Assembly: GCF_001298735.1 (NCBI RefSeq)
Contig: NZ_CYSP01000020.1
Coordinates: 1-64,000 of the forward strand
Origin: Propionispora sp. 2/2-37
GTDB taxonomy: Bacteria > Bacillota > Negativicutes > Propionisporales > Propionisporaceae
Direction: 5' to 3'
DNA length: 64,000 nt
The notes under the pieces were generated by a model. The model searched no databases. It saw nothing but the letters and a program-made list of their open reading frames with translations, and was not told where the DNA came from. Below are positions 1-9,380 of the stretch, piece after piece. Both the position numbers and the translations under genes were made by a program. Position 1 is the first letter of the stretch. Every line of letters starts with the position of its first letter.

Positions 1-3
1 TAT

Positions 4-79
4 TCCTCGATAGCTCAGTTGGTAGAGCAATCGGCTGTTAACCGATCGGTCGTAGGTTCGAGTCCTACTCGAGGAGCCA
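4..79 (+). tRNA. tRNA-Asn (GTT)
   Basis: The sequence folds into a full cloverleaf. The acceptor arms TCCTCGA and TCGAGGA pair perfectly, the T loop reads TTCGAGT, and CCA is encoded at 77-79. The anticodon stem 30-34/42-46 encloses a seven-base loop with GTT at 37-39, which reads asparagine codons. The gene may be the last of a tRNA cluster starting before the window. Confidence 0.97.
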
Positions 80-90
80 AAAGATGATTA

Positions 91-122
91 AACAGGCTTT
101 GTACATAAAGTCTGTTTTTTTT
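91..122 (+). terminator. Rho-independent terminator after tRNA-Asn
   Basis: A ten-base-pair stem (91-100 with 107-116, one G-U pair) with a six-base loop is followed at once by a run of T. It ends the tRNA transcript. Confidence 0.8.
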
Positions 123-242
123 GTATACAGAACAGTAGATCTGTGTTAGACAATCTCTTTTATTCTTAACGAATCAAATCAATTGGATAATCTTACACAA
201 TGAAAAGTATATAGAATAATTGCGAAAAAGTGATTTACTATC

Positions 243-270
243 TAGACAAAACCCAGTTTTATGCTATAAT
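243..270 (+). promoter_or_regulatory. Predicted sigma-A promoter of glnN
   Basis: TATAAT at 265-270 is preceded by TGC, which makes an extended -10. A weaker -35, TAGACA, lies at 243-248 with a 16-base spacer. Transcription would start about 20 bases before the first leader hairpin, so the hairpins below are inside the transcript. Confidence 0.6.
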
Positions 271-291
271 ATAAACATATTTGGCAAACGT

Positions 292-336
292 GAGTCAATG
301 ATGATTCCTTTGATATGTCTGAGTCAATGACGACTC
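292..336 (+). promoter_or_regulatory. Tandem hexaloop hairpins, ANTAR-type antiterminator in the glnN leader
   Basis: Two small hairpins follow each other. P1 pairs 292-296 with 303-307 (GAGTC/GATTC, one G-U) around the six-base loop AATGAT. P2 pairs 321-325 with 332-336 (GAGTC/GACTC) around the loop AATGAC. Both hexaloops have A at position 1 and G at position 4, the signature bound by ANTAR-domain regulators such as EutV and NasR. The 3' strand of P2 is also the start of the terminator at 332-361, so binding of a regulator to P1-P2 would block termination and let glnN be read. No ANTAR regulator gene is in this window. The architecture is seen; the regulation is inferred. Confidence 0.75.
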
Positions 337-371
337 CTATCACTGAATAGTGGGAGGAGTCTATTTTTTTT
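332..371 (+). terminator. Leader terminator (attenuator) before glnN
   Basis: 332-338 pairs with 355-361 (seven pairs) and 341-344 with 349-352 (four pairs), closed by the loop GAAT and followed by eight T from 364. It sits about 155 bases upstream of glnN and overlaps hairpin P2, so the two structures exclude each other. Confidence 0.8.
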
Positions 372-527
372 CAGATATAGCCTTGAATTTTAAGGAAAAC
401 TGCTTTTCATAATGTATATATTGCCACATTCTTTGATTTGATAGCAGATTTTTAACGCTGGCTCTATTTATGACATAAATTAGTCAAGATTTACATGCAA
501 GATGAAAAATTGAAAGGGGTTTTGTTG

Positions 528-2621
528 ATGAGCAACCTAAATCAAATTTTTGGATCAAATGTATTCAATGATGCTGTTATGAAGGAGCGTCTTCCTAAAG
601 CTACCTATAAAGCTTTAAAGAAGACAATTGAAGAGGGGCTTCCTTTAGATCCGGCAGTTGCAGATGTAGTAGCCAGCGCAATGAAAGATTGGGCTCTTGA
701 AATAGGTGCGACACATTTTACACATTGGTTTCAACCAATGACAGGTATCACTGCGGAAAAACATGATGCTTTTATATCGCCTACCTCTGATGGCAAAGCT
801 ATCATGGAATTCTCGGGAAAAGAATTGATTAAAGGAGAACCTGATGCTTCATCCTTCCCGTCCGGTGGTCTTAGAGCTACTTTTGAAGCTAGAGGATATA
901 CCGCATGGGATTGTACGTCACCGGCGTTTGTAAAAGATGGTTCGCTGTGCATACCGACAGCTTTCTGCTCTTATACTGGGGAAGCGTTGGACAAGAAGAC
1001 TCCGTTGCTGCGCTCTATGGAAGCGCTTTCGAAACAAGCATTGCGTGTATTAAGAGCTTTAGGAAATACAACGGCTAAAAAAGTAATCACGACGGTTGGA
1101 CCGGAACAAGAATATTTTATTGTTGATAAAAAAATGTATGATCAGAGAAAAGACTTGATTTTTACCGGTAGAACTCTTTTCGGGGCTAAACCGCCTAAAG
1201 GTCAGGAACTAGAAGATCATTACTTCGGATCTATTAAAGAGAGAATCTCCGCTTATATGAAAGAGTTGGATGAGGAACTTTGGAGGCTTGGAATCTCTGC
1301 AAAAACCAAGCATAATGAAGTTGCTCCTGCACAGCACGAATTGGCTCCGATATTCAGCACTACCAATATAGCAACGGATCATAACCAGCTTGCTATGGAA
1401 ACAATGAAAAAGGTTGCTTTACGCCATAATCTTGTATGCCTATTGCATGAGAAGCCGTTTGCTGGAATTAATGGTTCCGGTAAGCATAATAATTGGTCCA
1501 TGGGAACTGATGATGGAATGAATCTCCTGGATCCAGGTCACACGCCTCATGAAAATAAGCAATTTCTCGTATTTTTGTGCTCTGTTATAAAAGCTGTGGA
1601 CGAATATGCTGATTTATTAAGGGTATCTGCTGCAAATCCTGGGAATGACCATAGATTAGGTGCCAATGAGGCTCCTCCAGCGATTATTTCTATCTTTTTG
1701 GGAGAACAACTGCAGGATATTTTGGAACAAATTGAAAATGGTGGGGCAACTACTTCCAAGACCGGTGGTCAGATGGAAATTGGTGTTACTACACTTCCTC
1801 CTTTACCTAAAGATGCGACAGATAGAAACAGAACTTCTCCATTTGCCTTTACTGGTAACAAATTTGAATTTAGAATGTGCCCTTCCTCCGCTTCGATTGC
1901 CGGACCGAACTTTGTTCTGAATACAATTGTTGCTGAAGTACTAAGCGAAGTTGCTGATAGACTGGAAAAGGCTAAAGATGTAAATGCTGAAGTAAAAGCA
2001 ATTCTTACTGAATATGTAGCCAAACATAAGAAAGTCGTATTTGATGGTAATGGATATTCGGATGAATGGGTTGCAGAAGCTGAAAGAAGAGGACTTCCCA
2101 ATATTAAGACTACGGTAGAAGCCATTAAAGCTTTAATTGCTCCTAAAAACATAGCAGTAATGGAAAAACATGCTGTGTTAAGTAAAGTTGAATTGGAATC
2201 CCGCTACGAGATCAATCTTGAAAATTATATCAAAACGATTAATATCGAAGCATTGACTATGCTTGAAATGGCCAAAAGACAAATCCTGCCTGCGGTAATT
2301 AAATTTGCTACAGGTCTTGCCGACTCTATTAATACAATTAAGGCAACTGGTGTTGCTGCTGATTTAACAGCACAAACCGAATTGTTGACTGAAGTTTCCT
2401 CTTTAACTGCATCGTTGAAGAAAAATATTTCTATCCTTGAAGAGGCTGTAGAAAAGGCTTCGAATGCCCACGGCGATACGTATGAACAAGCTTCTTTATT
2501 TAGATTTGATGTATTCGAAAAAATGGGTGCTTTAAGAGAAGTTGCTGATACTCTGGAAACTCTGGTAGATAGAGATGTTTGGCCAATGCCGACTTATGGA
2601 GACCTGTTGTTTAATGTATAG
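528..2621 (+). CDS. glnN: Glutamine synthetase type III
   Basis: This 697-residue protein makes glutamine from glutamate and ammonia with ATP, in the cytoplasm. Its length and the motifs [12 protein letters not shown] and [12 protein letters not shown] are those of the large GSIII family (about 700 residues), not the shorter GlnA. The ATG at 528 is preferred because AAAGGGG lies eight bases before it; the in-frame ATG at 495 has no ribosome binding site. It is monocistronic, with its own promoter, a conditional leader terminator and an end terminator. The leader structure suggests control by nitrogen supply through an ANTAR protein, which is inference. Confidence 0.96.
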   Translation: MSNLNQIFGSNVFNDAVMKERLPKATYKALKKTIEEGLPLDPAVADVVASAMKDWALEIGATHFTHWFQPMTGITAEKHDAFISPTSDGKAIMEFSGKELIKGEPDASSFPSGGLRATFEARGYTAWDCTSPAFVKDGSLCIPTAFCSYTGEALDKKTPLLRSMEALSKQALRVLRALGNTTAKKVITTVGPEQEYFIVDKKMYDQRKDLIFTGRTLFGAKPPKGQELEDHYFGSIKERISAYMKELDEELWRLGISAKTKHNEVAPAQHELAPIFSTTNIATDHNQLAMETMKKVALRHNLVCLLHEKPFAGINGSGKHNNWSMGTDDGMNLLDPGHTPHENKQFLVFLCSVIKAVDEYADLLRVSAANPGNDHRLGANEAPPAIISIFLGEQLQDILEQIENGGATTSKTGGQMEIGVTTLPPLPKDATDRNRTSPFAFTGNKFEFRMCPSSASIAGPNFVLNTIVAEVLSEVADRLEKAKDVNAEVKAILTEYVAKHKKVVFDGNGYSDEWVAEAERRGLPNIKTTVEAIKALIAPKNIAVMEKHAVLSKVELESRYEINLENYIKTINIEALTMLEMAKRQILPAVIKFATGLADSINTIKATGVAADLTAQTELLTEVSSLTASLKKNISILEEAVEKASNAHGDTYEQASLFRFDVFEKMGALREVADTLETLVDRDVWPMPTYGDLLFNV

Positions 2622-2633
2622 TATATATGATTT

Positions 2634-2667
2634 AAAGAGTCTGGTCAGCCAGACTCTTTGTTTTTTC
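2634..2667 (+). terminator. Terminator of glnN
   Basis: An eleven-base-pair stem, AAAGAGTCTGG with its complement, around the loop TCAG is followed by a T-rich tail. Confidence 0.9.
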
Positions 2668-2695
2668 TTAATCCAAGCACAAAGAAGAGGCTGTG

Positions 2696-2749
2696 TGTTT
2701 GCATATCAAAACCTTCACGAAATTTCGTGAAGGTTTTGATATGCAAACA
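2696..2749. repeat. 54-base perfect palindrome
   Basis: Positions 2696-2722 and 2723-2749 are exact reverse complements with no spacer. It lies between the glnN terminator and the iscR promoter and has no T tail, so it is not a standard terminator. It may be a dispersed intergenic repeat or a cruciform. Function unknown. Confidence 0.85.
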
Positions 2750-2808
2750 AGCATAATATTTTGCTACGGAATCACAATAGTAGTAGCTCGCTGATAAAAG
2801 AAAGTATT

Positions 2809-2837
2809 TTGACAAGCCAGGATTTTTCTGTTATATT
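2809..2837 (+). promoter_or_regulatory. Sigma-A promoter of the iscR operon
   Basis: TTGACA at 2809-2814, a 17-base spacer and TATATT at 2832-2837 give a near-consensus promoter about 50 bases before the iscR start. An Rrf2 operator probably lies close by, but I could not define one with certainty. Confidence 0.8.
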
Positions 2838-2888
2838 TGATCTCATAAAACCTATCATAATACTCGGATATACGGGAGAGATTAAACA

Positions 2889-3344
2889 TTGAAGTTATCA
2901 ACAAAGGGTCGTTATGGTGTTGCTGCTATGTATGATTTGGCTTTACATTATGGTGAAGGTCCGATACCATTAAAAAGTGTTGCCAGCCGTCAGGAAATTT
3001 CCGAACATTATTTGGAACAACTGATGGGAATATTGCGTAAGGCCGGTTATGTACAAAGTATCCGAGGTGCCCAAGGTGGTTATATACTTACACAGGATCC
3101 TGAGCAAATTTCTGTTGGGGATATTATTCGGATTATGGAAGGTCCGATTGCCCCAGTGGATTGTCTTTTAACTGATACCGGTGATAATCAATACTGTGAT
3201 CGTGCAGGAAGGTGCGTAACACGCGGCGTTTGGGCTAGAGTTCGCGATAGCATTGCCGAGGTATTAGACTCTATTTCTCTTGCAGATTTATGTCGGAAAG
3301 CAAAGCTTGAAGGAGATGATATAGTTGAGAAGAATTTATTTTGA
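2889..3344 (+). CDS. Rrf2-family transcriptional regulator (IscR/CymR-like)
   Basis: This 151-residue DNA-binding repressor has an N-terminal winged helix (MKLSTKGRYGVAAMYDLALH is typical of Rrf2). Three cysteines in the wing-dimer region (about residues 98-114, C-x10-C-x5-C) could ligate an Fe-S cluster, as in IscR. The start is TTG, with GGGAGAG eight bases upstream. It overlaps iscS by 20 bases and heads the iscS-iscU-mnmA operon, so it probably represses this operon in response to Fe-S or cysteine status. Whether it senses a cluster (IscR) or works with cysteine synthase (CymR) cannot be settled here; the three cysteines favour IscR. Confidence 0.88.
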   Translation: MKLSTKGRYGVAAMYDLALHYGEGPIPLKSVASRQEISEHYLEQLMGILRKAGYVQSIRGAQGGYILTQDPEQISVGDIIRIMEGPIAPVDCLLTDTGDNQYCDRAGRCVTRGVWARVRDSIAEVLDSISLADLCRKAKLEGDDIVEKNLF

Positions 3345-4530
3345 TCATTCGGCAACGACTCCTGTTGATGCTGAAGTGGCTAAAGTAGTTATGGAATATA
3401 TGACAGAGAAATTTGGGAATCCATCCAGTATCCATGCTTTTGGACGTGAAGTCCGTAAGGCTGTTGAAGAATCCAGGGAAAGGGTAGCTGCCTTGATTGG
3501 TGCCAGTTCAAAAGAAATTTTTTTTACTAGTGGTGGTACTGAAGCTGATAACTGGGCTCTTAAAGGAATAGCAAGCGCAAATCGGAAAAAGGGCAATCAC
3601 ATAATTACGTCTTCCATTGAACATCATGCCATTTTGCATACCTGTGAATATTTGGAAAAACAAGGGTTCTCTATTACCTACTTACCTGTAGATGAAAATG
3701 CAAGGGTAAATGTTGAAGATGTAAAGAAGGCAATTACAGATCAAACGATATTAATTAGTATCATGTTTGCCAATAATGAAGTGGGAACAATTCAACCGAT
3801 TAAAGAAATCGGGGAAATTGCACGCGAACAGGGGATATATTTTCATACCGACGCAGTACAGGCCGTTGGCCATTATCCGATTGACGTCGGTGAGTATAAT
3901 ATTGATCTGCTGTCAATGGCTGGCCATAAATTTTACGGACCCAAGGGGGTTGGCGCTCTTTATATACGCCGGGGAGTAAAAATAGCACCTGGACAACAAG
4001 GGGGCGCACAGGAACGGACAATGCGAGCCGGTACCGAAAATGTGCCTGGCATAGTGGGTTTAGGTAAAGCGGCTGAAATTGCCAAAAATAATATGGAAAA
4101 AGAGATTACTCATGTGAGTGATTTGAAGGACAAATTAATGAGAGGTATTGTTGAGAAAGTTCCCGATGTAAAGCTAAATGGTCATCCAGAATTGCGTATG
4201 CCAGGCAATGTAAATTTTAGTTTTTTATATGTAGAGGGAGAATCCTTGTTGTTGAATCTGGATTTGAAGGGGATTGCTGCATCCAGTGGATCGGCATGTA
4301 CATCAGGCTCATTGGATCCTTCACACGTACTGTTGGCAATGGGATTGACGCATGAGGCAGCCCATGGATCATTACGGTTATCGTTAGGGCGATACAATAC
4401 GGAAGAAGATATCGCATACTGTCTGGAAGTATTGCCGGAAATAGTTGAACGATTACGTAGTATGTCACCGCTGGGTGCTAACAGCATTATTCATGAGTCT
4501 AACCCTTGCAGTTCCTGTAGCCTGCATTAA
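3325..4530 (+). CDS. iscS: Cysteine desulfurase (NifS/IscS family)
   Basis: This 401-residue PLP enzyme removes sulfur from cysteine and passes it as persulfide to IscU and MnmA. The PLP lysine is in AGHKFYGPKG (about K202). The catalytic cysteine is in SSGSACTSGS (about C325), in the long flexible loop typical of IscS/NifS class I enzymes. The TTG start has AGGAG nine bases before it and lies inside the end of the regulator gene, so the two are translationally coupled. The extreme C-terminus carries three more cysteines (NPCSSCSLH), which may help persulfide transfer; that is inference. Confidence 0.95.
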   Translation: MRRIYFDHSATTPVDAEVAKVVMEYMTEKFGNPSSIHAFGREVRKAVEESRERVAALIGASSKEIFFTSGGTEADNWALKGIASANRKKGNHIITSSIEHHAILHTCEYLEKQGFSITYLPVDENARVNVEDVKKAITDQTILISIMFANNEVGTIQPIKEIGEIAREQGIYFHTDAVQAVGHYPIDVGEYNIDLLSMAGHKFYGPKGVGALYIRRGVKIAPGQQGGAQERTMRAGTENVPGIVGLGKAAEIAKNNMEKEITHVSDLKDKLMRGIVEKVPDVKLNGHPELRMPGNVNFSFLYVEGESLLLNLDLKGIAASSGSACTSGSLDPSHVLLAMGLTHEAAHGSLRLSLGRYNTEEDIAYCLEVLPEIVERLRSMSPLGANSIIHESNPCSSCSLH

Positions 4531-4555
4531 TGAAGTTTGGAAGGGGATACACCTT

Positions 4556-4927
4556 ATGTACACAGATAAAGTTATGGATCATTTTACAAATCCGCGTAAT
4601 GTTGGTGAAATAAAGGATGCCAGCGGAATTGGTGAGGTCGGAAATGCAAAATGCGGCGATATTATGAGAATTTACCTGGATATAGAAAATGATATAATCA
4701 AAGATGTAAAATTTAAAACCTTTGGCTGTGGTGCTGCGATTGCCACAAGCAGTATGGTTACGGAAATGGTTAAGGGGAAAACCCTAGATGAGGCTTTAAA
4801 AATTTCAAATCAAGCGGTAGCCGAAGCATTGGACGGTCTTCCTCCGGCTAAGATGCACTGTTCCAATTTAGCTGCTGACGCTTTACATGAAGCGATTAAA
4901 GACTATATACAAAAAAGAGGAAAGTGA
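4556..4927 (+). CDS. iscU: Iron-sulfur cluster scaffold, NifU/IscU type
   Basis: This 123-residue scaffold assembles Fe-S clusters with sulfur from the desulfurase upstream. The three conserved scaffold cysteines are in NAKCGD, FGCGAA and KMHCSN. Only the NifU N-terminal domain is present, as in Clostridia and Negativicutes. The ATG at 4556 has AAGGGG nine bases before it. The open frame extends further upstream into iscS, but that part has no ribosome binding site and no family similarity. The gene ends next to mnmA. Confidence 0.93.
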   Translation: MYTDKVMDHFTNPRNVGEIKDASGIGEVGNAKCGDIMRIYLDIENDIIKDVKFKTFGCGAAIATSSMVTEMVKGKTLDEALKISNQAVAEALDGLPPAKMHCSNLAADALHEAIKDYIQKRGK

Positions 4928-4932
4928 TATTC

Positions 4933-6054
4933 ATGAGTGCTAAACCCAGAGTGGTTGTAGCTATGAGCGGAGGGGTGGACAGTTCATTGACTGCCGCCCT
5001 CCTTGTGCGTCAGGGCTATGAGGTAATCGGTGTAACTATGCAGATTTGGGATAAAGACATTCCGACGGATGATAACGATAATCGGGGCTGTTGCTCTTTA
5101 ACAGCCGTTGATGATGCGAGGAGAGTCGCTGAAAAAATAGGAATTCCCTATTATGTGCTTAATTTTCGACAAATGTTTAAAGAAAATGTAATTGATTATT
5201 TTATTCATGAATATACGGTTGGTAAAACGCCCAATCCTTGTATTGCTTGTAATCGTTATGTTAAATTTGAAGGATTATTACAAAAGGCACAAGCTCTTGG
5301 CGCTGACTATGTAGCAACAGGCCATTACGCCCGTATTCAATTTGATGAGCACATCAACCGCTATGTTTTGAAAAAAGGAATAGATCATACCAAAGATCAG
5401 TCCTATGCACTTTATCATTTAAATCAACATACGTTAAAGCATTTTTTAATGCCGCTGGGTGAATATACTAAGGTCCAAACCCGTGAAATGGCTAGAGAAT
5501 TTGGTTTAGCGGTTGCCAATAAACCCGACAGCCAGGAAATTTGCTTTATTCCTGATGATGATTATAAAGGGTTCCTGGAAGAAAGAGTTCCTGAATCTTT
5601 AAGACCCGGGAATATAGTAGATATCCAGGGACGCGTTTTGGGGCGGCACAAGGGATTGCCGCTATATACGGTCGGTCAGCGTAAGGGGCTTGGGCTAGCT
5701 GTTGGAAAACCATTATATGTTGTGGCTCTCAATACGGCAACCAATGAAGTGATTGTTGGTTCTGATCAAGAGGTTTTTGGTGACAGCTTGATAGCCGGAG
5801 ATTTAAATTTGATTACGATGGATACTATTGAAAGAGCCATCCAGGTTACGGCTAAGATACGGTATAGTGCCCGTGAAGCCAAGGCCTGGATAACGCCTTT
5901 GTCCGGGGGAAAGGTACATGTTGAATTTGCGGAAGCACAGCGGGCGATAACACCAGGGCAATCCATAGTTTTCTATGATGGAGATGTGGTTGTCGGAGGC
6001 GGCATTATTTTTGAAGCTTGTAATAAAAATACCGATAGTGATAATAAAAATTAA
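4933..6054 (+). CDS. mnmA: tRNA 2-thiouridylase MnmA
   Basis: This 373-residue enzyme thiolates U34 of the tRNAs for Lys, Glu and Gln, using ATP and sulfur from the desulfurase. The N-terminal PP-loop reads AMSGGVDSS. The two redox-active cysteines are in NPCIACNRYVKF and DSQEICFIPD, and the C-terminal half is the family's beta-barrel. The ATG at 4933 has GAGGA eleven bases before it; a GTG at 4924 overlaps iscU but is too near the ribosome binding site. Its place after iscS-iscU matches its sulfur need. Confidence 0.95.
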   Translation: MSAKPRVVVAMSGGVDSSLTAALLVRQGYEVIGVTMQIWDKDIPTDDNDNRGCCSLTAVDDARRVAEKIGIPYYVLNFRQMFKENVIDYFIHEYTVGKTPNPCIACNRYVKFEGLLQKAQALGADYVATGHYARIQFDEHINRYVLKKGIDHTKDQSYALYHLNQHTLKHFLMPLGEYTKVQTREMAREFGLAVANKPDSQEICFIPDDDYKGFLEERVPESLRPGNIVDIQGRVLGRHKGLPLYTVGQRKGLGLAVGKPLYVVALNTATNEVIVGSDQEVFGDSLIAGDLNLITMDTIERAIQVTAKIRYSAREAKAWITPLSGGKVHVEFAEAQRAITPGQSIVFYDGDVVVGGGIIFEACNKNTDSDNKN

Positions 6055-6176
6055 TTTTCCGGGCCATACTAATAGTACAATCTATTCAAAAGGCCTGTTA
6101 TGATGACATTCCATTTTCAACGACTTTCCGATAGTGGATCCGGTAATCAGGTTGATGAAATAAAAGAGGTGCGCTT

Positions 6177-6356
6177 ATGGTTACGAATTGTCCTGTTTGT
6201 GGAAAAAGATCTGTTGGGAAGGTCGGTACAATACAGTACTATTGTTGGGAATGTTGTGTAGAATTTGTAGTGCGGAACGATGAAATTAAAGTATTTGATG
6301 TAGAGCTTGATGGTTCCTTAACCCTTTATAATAATTTTCAGGAACAAAGTATGTAA
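6177..6356 (+). CDS. Small zinc-ribbon protein
   Basis: This 59-residue protein starts with ATG seven bases after GAGG. It contains CPVC near the N-terminus and CWEC about 20 residues later, two CxxC knuckles that should bind one zinc. The C-terminal part is acidic and without recognised domain. It lies between mnmA and a small membrane protein and is probably cotranscribed with them. Function unknown. Confidence 0.75.
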   Translation: MVTNCPVCGKRSVGKVGTIQYYCWECCVEFVVRNDEIKVFDVELDGSLTLYNNFQEQSM

Positions 6357-6376
6357 TTAATCTGGAAAGGGGTGGG

Positions 6377-6574
6377 ATGATGCGCAGGTTTTGGCAAGGT
6401 ATGATTTGGGGAGGTATGGTCGGGGCTGCTTTGGGTTTGTTTATGAGGCCGATGACTCGTCCCAGCAAAAAGCCATTGGCTGATTATAGTGCCGATTCAT
6501 TGGTATCTACAACAGCCGGTTTAATGAGGCAGGCCCGGAGAGCCCGCAAACGTTTAGTAAAAAAAATGAGTTAA
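6377..6574 (+). CDS. Small membrane-anchored basic protein (YtxH-like)
   Basis: This 65-residue protein has one glycine-rich membrane segment (WGGMVGAALGLF, residues 11-22) followed by a tail with many arginines and lysines. This is like YtxH-type stress proteins, although it is too short to assign firmly. The start has a strong GGAAAGGGG site. It is the last gene before a terminator. Confidence 0.6.
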   Translation: MMRRFWQGMIWGGMVGAALGLFMRPMTRPSKKPLADYSADSLVSTTAGLMRQARRARKRLVKKMS

Positions 6575-6578
6575 TTTT

Positions 6579-6605
6579 AAGAGAGGCCTTTTGGTCTCTT
6601 TTTTC
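6579..6605 (+). terminator. Terminator ending the iscR operon
   Basis: A stem AGAGA/TCTCT, interrupted by a GG bulge and extended by CC/GG around TTTT, is followed by six T. Confidence 0.7.
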
Positions 6606-6686
6606 GTTGAGCATATTCACAGTAGATAAAGTATTCTTCCTGACTGAGATAATACAGAAGGAAACCGTTATGTTAATCGCCAATTA

Positions 6687-6715
6687 TTGACAACTTGAAA
6701 TAAATTATGTACAAT
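6687..6715 (+). promoter_or_regulatory. Sigma-A promoter of alaS
   Basis: TTGACA at 6687-6692, a 17-base spacer and TACAAT at 6710-6715. The leader is only about 35 bases, too short for a T-box. Confidence 0.85.
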
Positions 6716-6756
6716 GCTAAAAGAATATGCCCAAATGCCAGTGGAGGTTGATTATT

Positions 6757-9375
6757 TTGATTTATATGTCAGGAAACGAATTACGAAAAAAGTTCCTTGA
6801 TTTTTTTGCAAGTAAAAACCATTTGGTTTTATCTAGTTTTCCTTTAGTTCCAGAAAATGATCCGTCATTGCTGCTGATTGGAGCAGGCATGGCTCCGTTT
6901 AAACCATTTTTTACAGGTAAAATGAAACCGCCGCATGTGAGAATTTCTACCAGTCAAAAATGTGTGCGGACAGGAGATATTGAAAATGTAGGACGAACTG
7001 CCCGGCATCATACTTTTTTTGAAATGCTTGGGAATTTTTCTTTTGGTGATTACTTTAAAAAAGAAGCCATAACCTGGGCTTGGGAATTTTTAACCGAACA
7101 CCTTCAGATGCCTGAGGACAAGTTGTGGGTTACTATCCATCCTAAGGACAATGAAGCGTTTGCCATATGGAGAAATGATATTGGAATACCCGAAGAGCGC
7201 ATTATTAGAATGGAGGATAATTTTTGGGAAATAGGCCCGGGACCTTGTGGCCCCTGTTCAGAGATATATATAGATCTTGGCGATGAACGCGGCTGCGGCA
7301 AAGATAATTGTGGGGTTGGCTGTAACTGTGACCGGTTCTTGGAAATCTGGAATTTAGTATTTACACAATATGACCGTGACGAAGACGGAAACTATACCCC
7401 ACTGGCCAAGAAAAATATTGATACCGGTGCAGGGCTGGAACGGATCGCTTCTGTGCTGCAGAATAAGAATTCCAATTTTGAAACTGATCTGCTTTTTCCC
7501 ATTATTGAACATACGGCTAAAGTAGCCGGTATTGTTTACGGACAATCAGCTAAAACTGATGTATCGTTAAAGGTCATTGCCGATCATGGACGCAGCATGG
7601 CAGTTATGATTGGCGATGGTATTCTGCCTTCAAATGAAGGCAGAGGGTATGTGTTGCGCCGTATTATACGGCGGGCTGTCCGTCATGGGCGGCTTATGGG
7701 TATAGAAAAAACCTTTTTAGTAGATATTGTTGATGTAGTGACCGGCATTTTTGCTCAGGCCTGGCCGGATTTTGCGGAAAAGGGAGAATATATTAAAAAA
7801 GTTATCCGTCAGGAAGAAGAACGTTTTCAGACTACTCTAGCACAAGGGATGGAACTGCTGAATGGTCATATTGAGAGGTTGGCACAAACCGGGGGAAAAG
7901 TACTGGATGGTGCGGTTGCCTTCCAGTTATATGATACTTTTGGTTTTCCCTGGGAACTAACTTTAGAGATTCTTGCTGAGCATAATCTAGAGCTTGATAA
8001 GCAAGCTTTTGACCGGGCCATGAATGAGCAGCGTGAGCGGGCTCGTGCCGCCCGGCAGGCGAATGAGGAACGAGTGATTATCCCTGATTTATCAGGATTG
8101 AATACTGAGCAATTTATACGGGACGAAAGTACAACCCAAGCCAACATTGTCCTTCTTTGGAAAGACGGTAAGGTTGTAGAAGAAGTGCATGATGATGATA
8201 ATGTGGCCATTATTTTAGACGTAACTCCTTTTTATGCTGAAAGTGGAGGGCAGGTTGGCGATAGCGGTCTTTTTACAGGGCCATTGGGGAAGGTTGAAAT
8301 TATGACAGCAAAGAAGCTTCCTGATGGCACCATTTATCATTTGGGACGTGTTAGTGAGGGAACACTAAAAACCGGTGATACAGTTAGCACTGAAATTGAC
8401 TGGAAAAAACGTTCTCATATTACCCGTAATCATACAGCTACCCATTTATTACAGGCAGCTCTCCGCAAGGTGTTGGGCGACCATGTTAATCAGGCCGGTT
8501 CAATGGTAACGCCGGAACGGTTGCGTTTTGACTTCACCCATTTTGCGCCTGTTACCCAAGAGCAGTTGGCGGAAGTGGAGATGCTTGTAAACAGGGAAGT
8601 ATTGGCGAATAATCAGGTAGAAAAAATGGAGACAACTCAAGATAAAGCCAAAGAAATGGGGGCTACTGCCTTATTTGGAGAAAAATATGGCGATATTGTA
8701 CGGGTAGTCCGCATTGCCGATTTCAGCAAAGAACTTTGTGGCGGTTCTCATGTAGCAAGTACCGGTGAGATTGGTATCTTTAAAATTTCCAGTGAGGCGG
8801 GAATTGGTTCAGGAGTACGCAGAATAGAAGCTGTTACCGGTTTTGGAGCATTAGAATATATAAATTCCCGTGAAACTCTTCTGCTGACAGCAGCCAACCT
8901 TTTAAAAACTCGTCCGGAGGAAATCCTTCCACGTTTAGATGGAGTTTTAAACAGCGTAAAAGAGTTGGAACACGAACTTGCTTTACTGAAAACTAAGCTG
9001 GCCAAGGGAGAAGTACAGAATTTGCTTGACAAAGTACAGACCATTCAAAACGTCCGGGTCGTCATCGGAGCTGTGGCTGTTAACGATGCTGACGGATTGC
9101 GGTCCGTGGCTGATATGATACGTGAACAGCTTGGTTCAGGAGTTGTGGGACTTAGTGCCGTCATTGGCGATAAAGTCAATTTTGTAGTTATGGCTACCAA
9201 GGATGTTATTGCCAGGGGAATCCACGCCGGGAATATTGTCAAAGCGGCAGCTTCTGCAGCCGGCGGTGGTGGCGGTGGCCGTCCGGATATGGCTCAGGCC
9301 GGTGCAAAACAGCCTGAAAAAGCCGGGGTGGCGTTGGAAGCTATGTTGAATATCATTAAGCAACAACTGGGATAA
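6757..9375 (+). CDS. alaS: Alanyl-tRNA synthetase
   Basis: This 872-residue enzyme charges tRNA-Ala and clears mischarged Ser and Gly. It has the class II catalytic core (TSQKCVRTGDIENVG, FEMLGNFSFGDYF), the editing domain (HTATHLLQAAL and CGGSHVASTG zinc ligands) and the C-terminal C-Ala domain with a glycine-rich stretch (AAGGGGGGRPDMAQ). The TTG at 6757 is preferred because GGAGG lies nine bases before it. ATG 6766 would be 18 bases away, and the frame before 6757 lacks a ribosome binding site. Confidence 0.96.
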   Translation: MIYMSGNELRKKFLDFFASKNHLVLSSFPLVPENDPSLLLIGAGMAPFKPFFTGKMKPPHVRISTSQKCVRTGDIENVGRTARHHTFFEMLGNFSFGDYFKKEAITWAWEFLTEHLQMPEDKLWVTIHPKDNEAFAIWRNDIGIPEERIIRMEDNFWEIGPGPCGPCSEIYIDLGDERGCGKDNCGVGCNCDRFLEIWNLVFTQYDRDEDGNYTPLAKKNIDTGAGLERIASVLQNKNSNFETDLLFPIIEHTAKVAGIVYGQSAKTDVSLKVIADHGRSMAVMIGDGILPSNEGRGYVLRRIIRRAVRHGRLMGIEKTFLVDIVDVVTGIFAQAWPDFAEKGEYIKKVIRQEEERFQTTLAQGMELLNGHIERLAQTGGKVLDGAVAFQLYDTFGFPWELTLEILAEHNLELDKQAFDRAMNEQRERARAARQANEERVIIPDLSGLNTEQFIRDESTTQANIVLLWKDGKVVEEVHDDDNVAIILDVTPFYAESGGQVGDSGLFTGPLGKVEIMTAKKLPDGTIYHLGRVSEGTLKTGDTVSTEIDWKKRSHITRNHTATHLLQAALRKVLGDHVNQAGSMVTPERLRFDFTHFAPVTQEQLAEVEMLVNREVLANNQVEKMETTQDKAKEMGATALFGEKYGDIVRVVRIADFSKELCGGSHVASTGEIGIFKISSEAGIGSGVRRIEAVTGFGALEYINSRETLLLTAANLLKTRPEEILPRLDGVLNSVKELEHELALLKTKLAKGEVQNLLDKVQTIQNVRVVIGAVAVNDADGLRSVADMIREQLGSGVVGLSAVIGDKVNFVVMATKDVIARGIHAGNIVKAAASAAGGGGGGRPDMAQAGAKQPEKAGVALEAMLNIIKQQLG

Positions 9376-9380
9376 GAAGC

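Noticed and set aside
1769..2152. Long minus-strand frames inside glnN, mreB and other genes
   Set aside because: They are antisense shadows of well-supported genes, without ribosome binding sites or recognisable domains.
6606..6756. T-box riboswitch before alaS
   Set aside because: The promoter at 6687-6715 leaves a leader of only about 35 bases and no T-box sequence is present.
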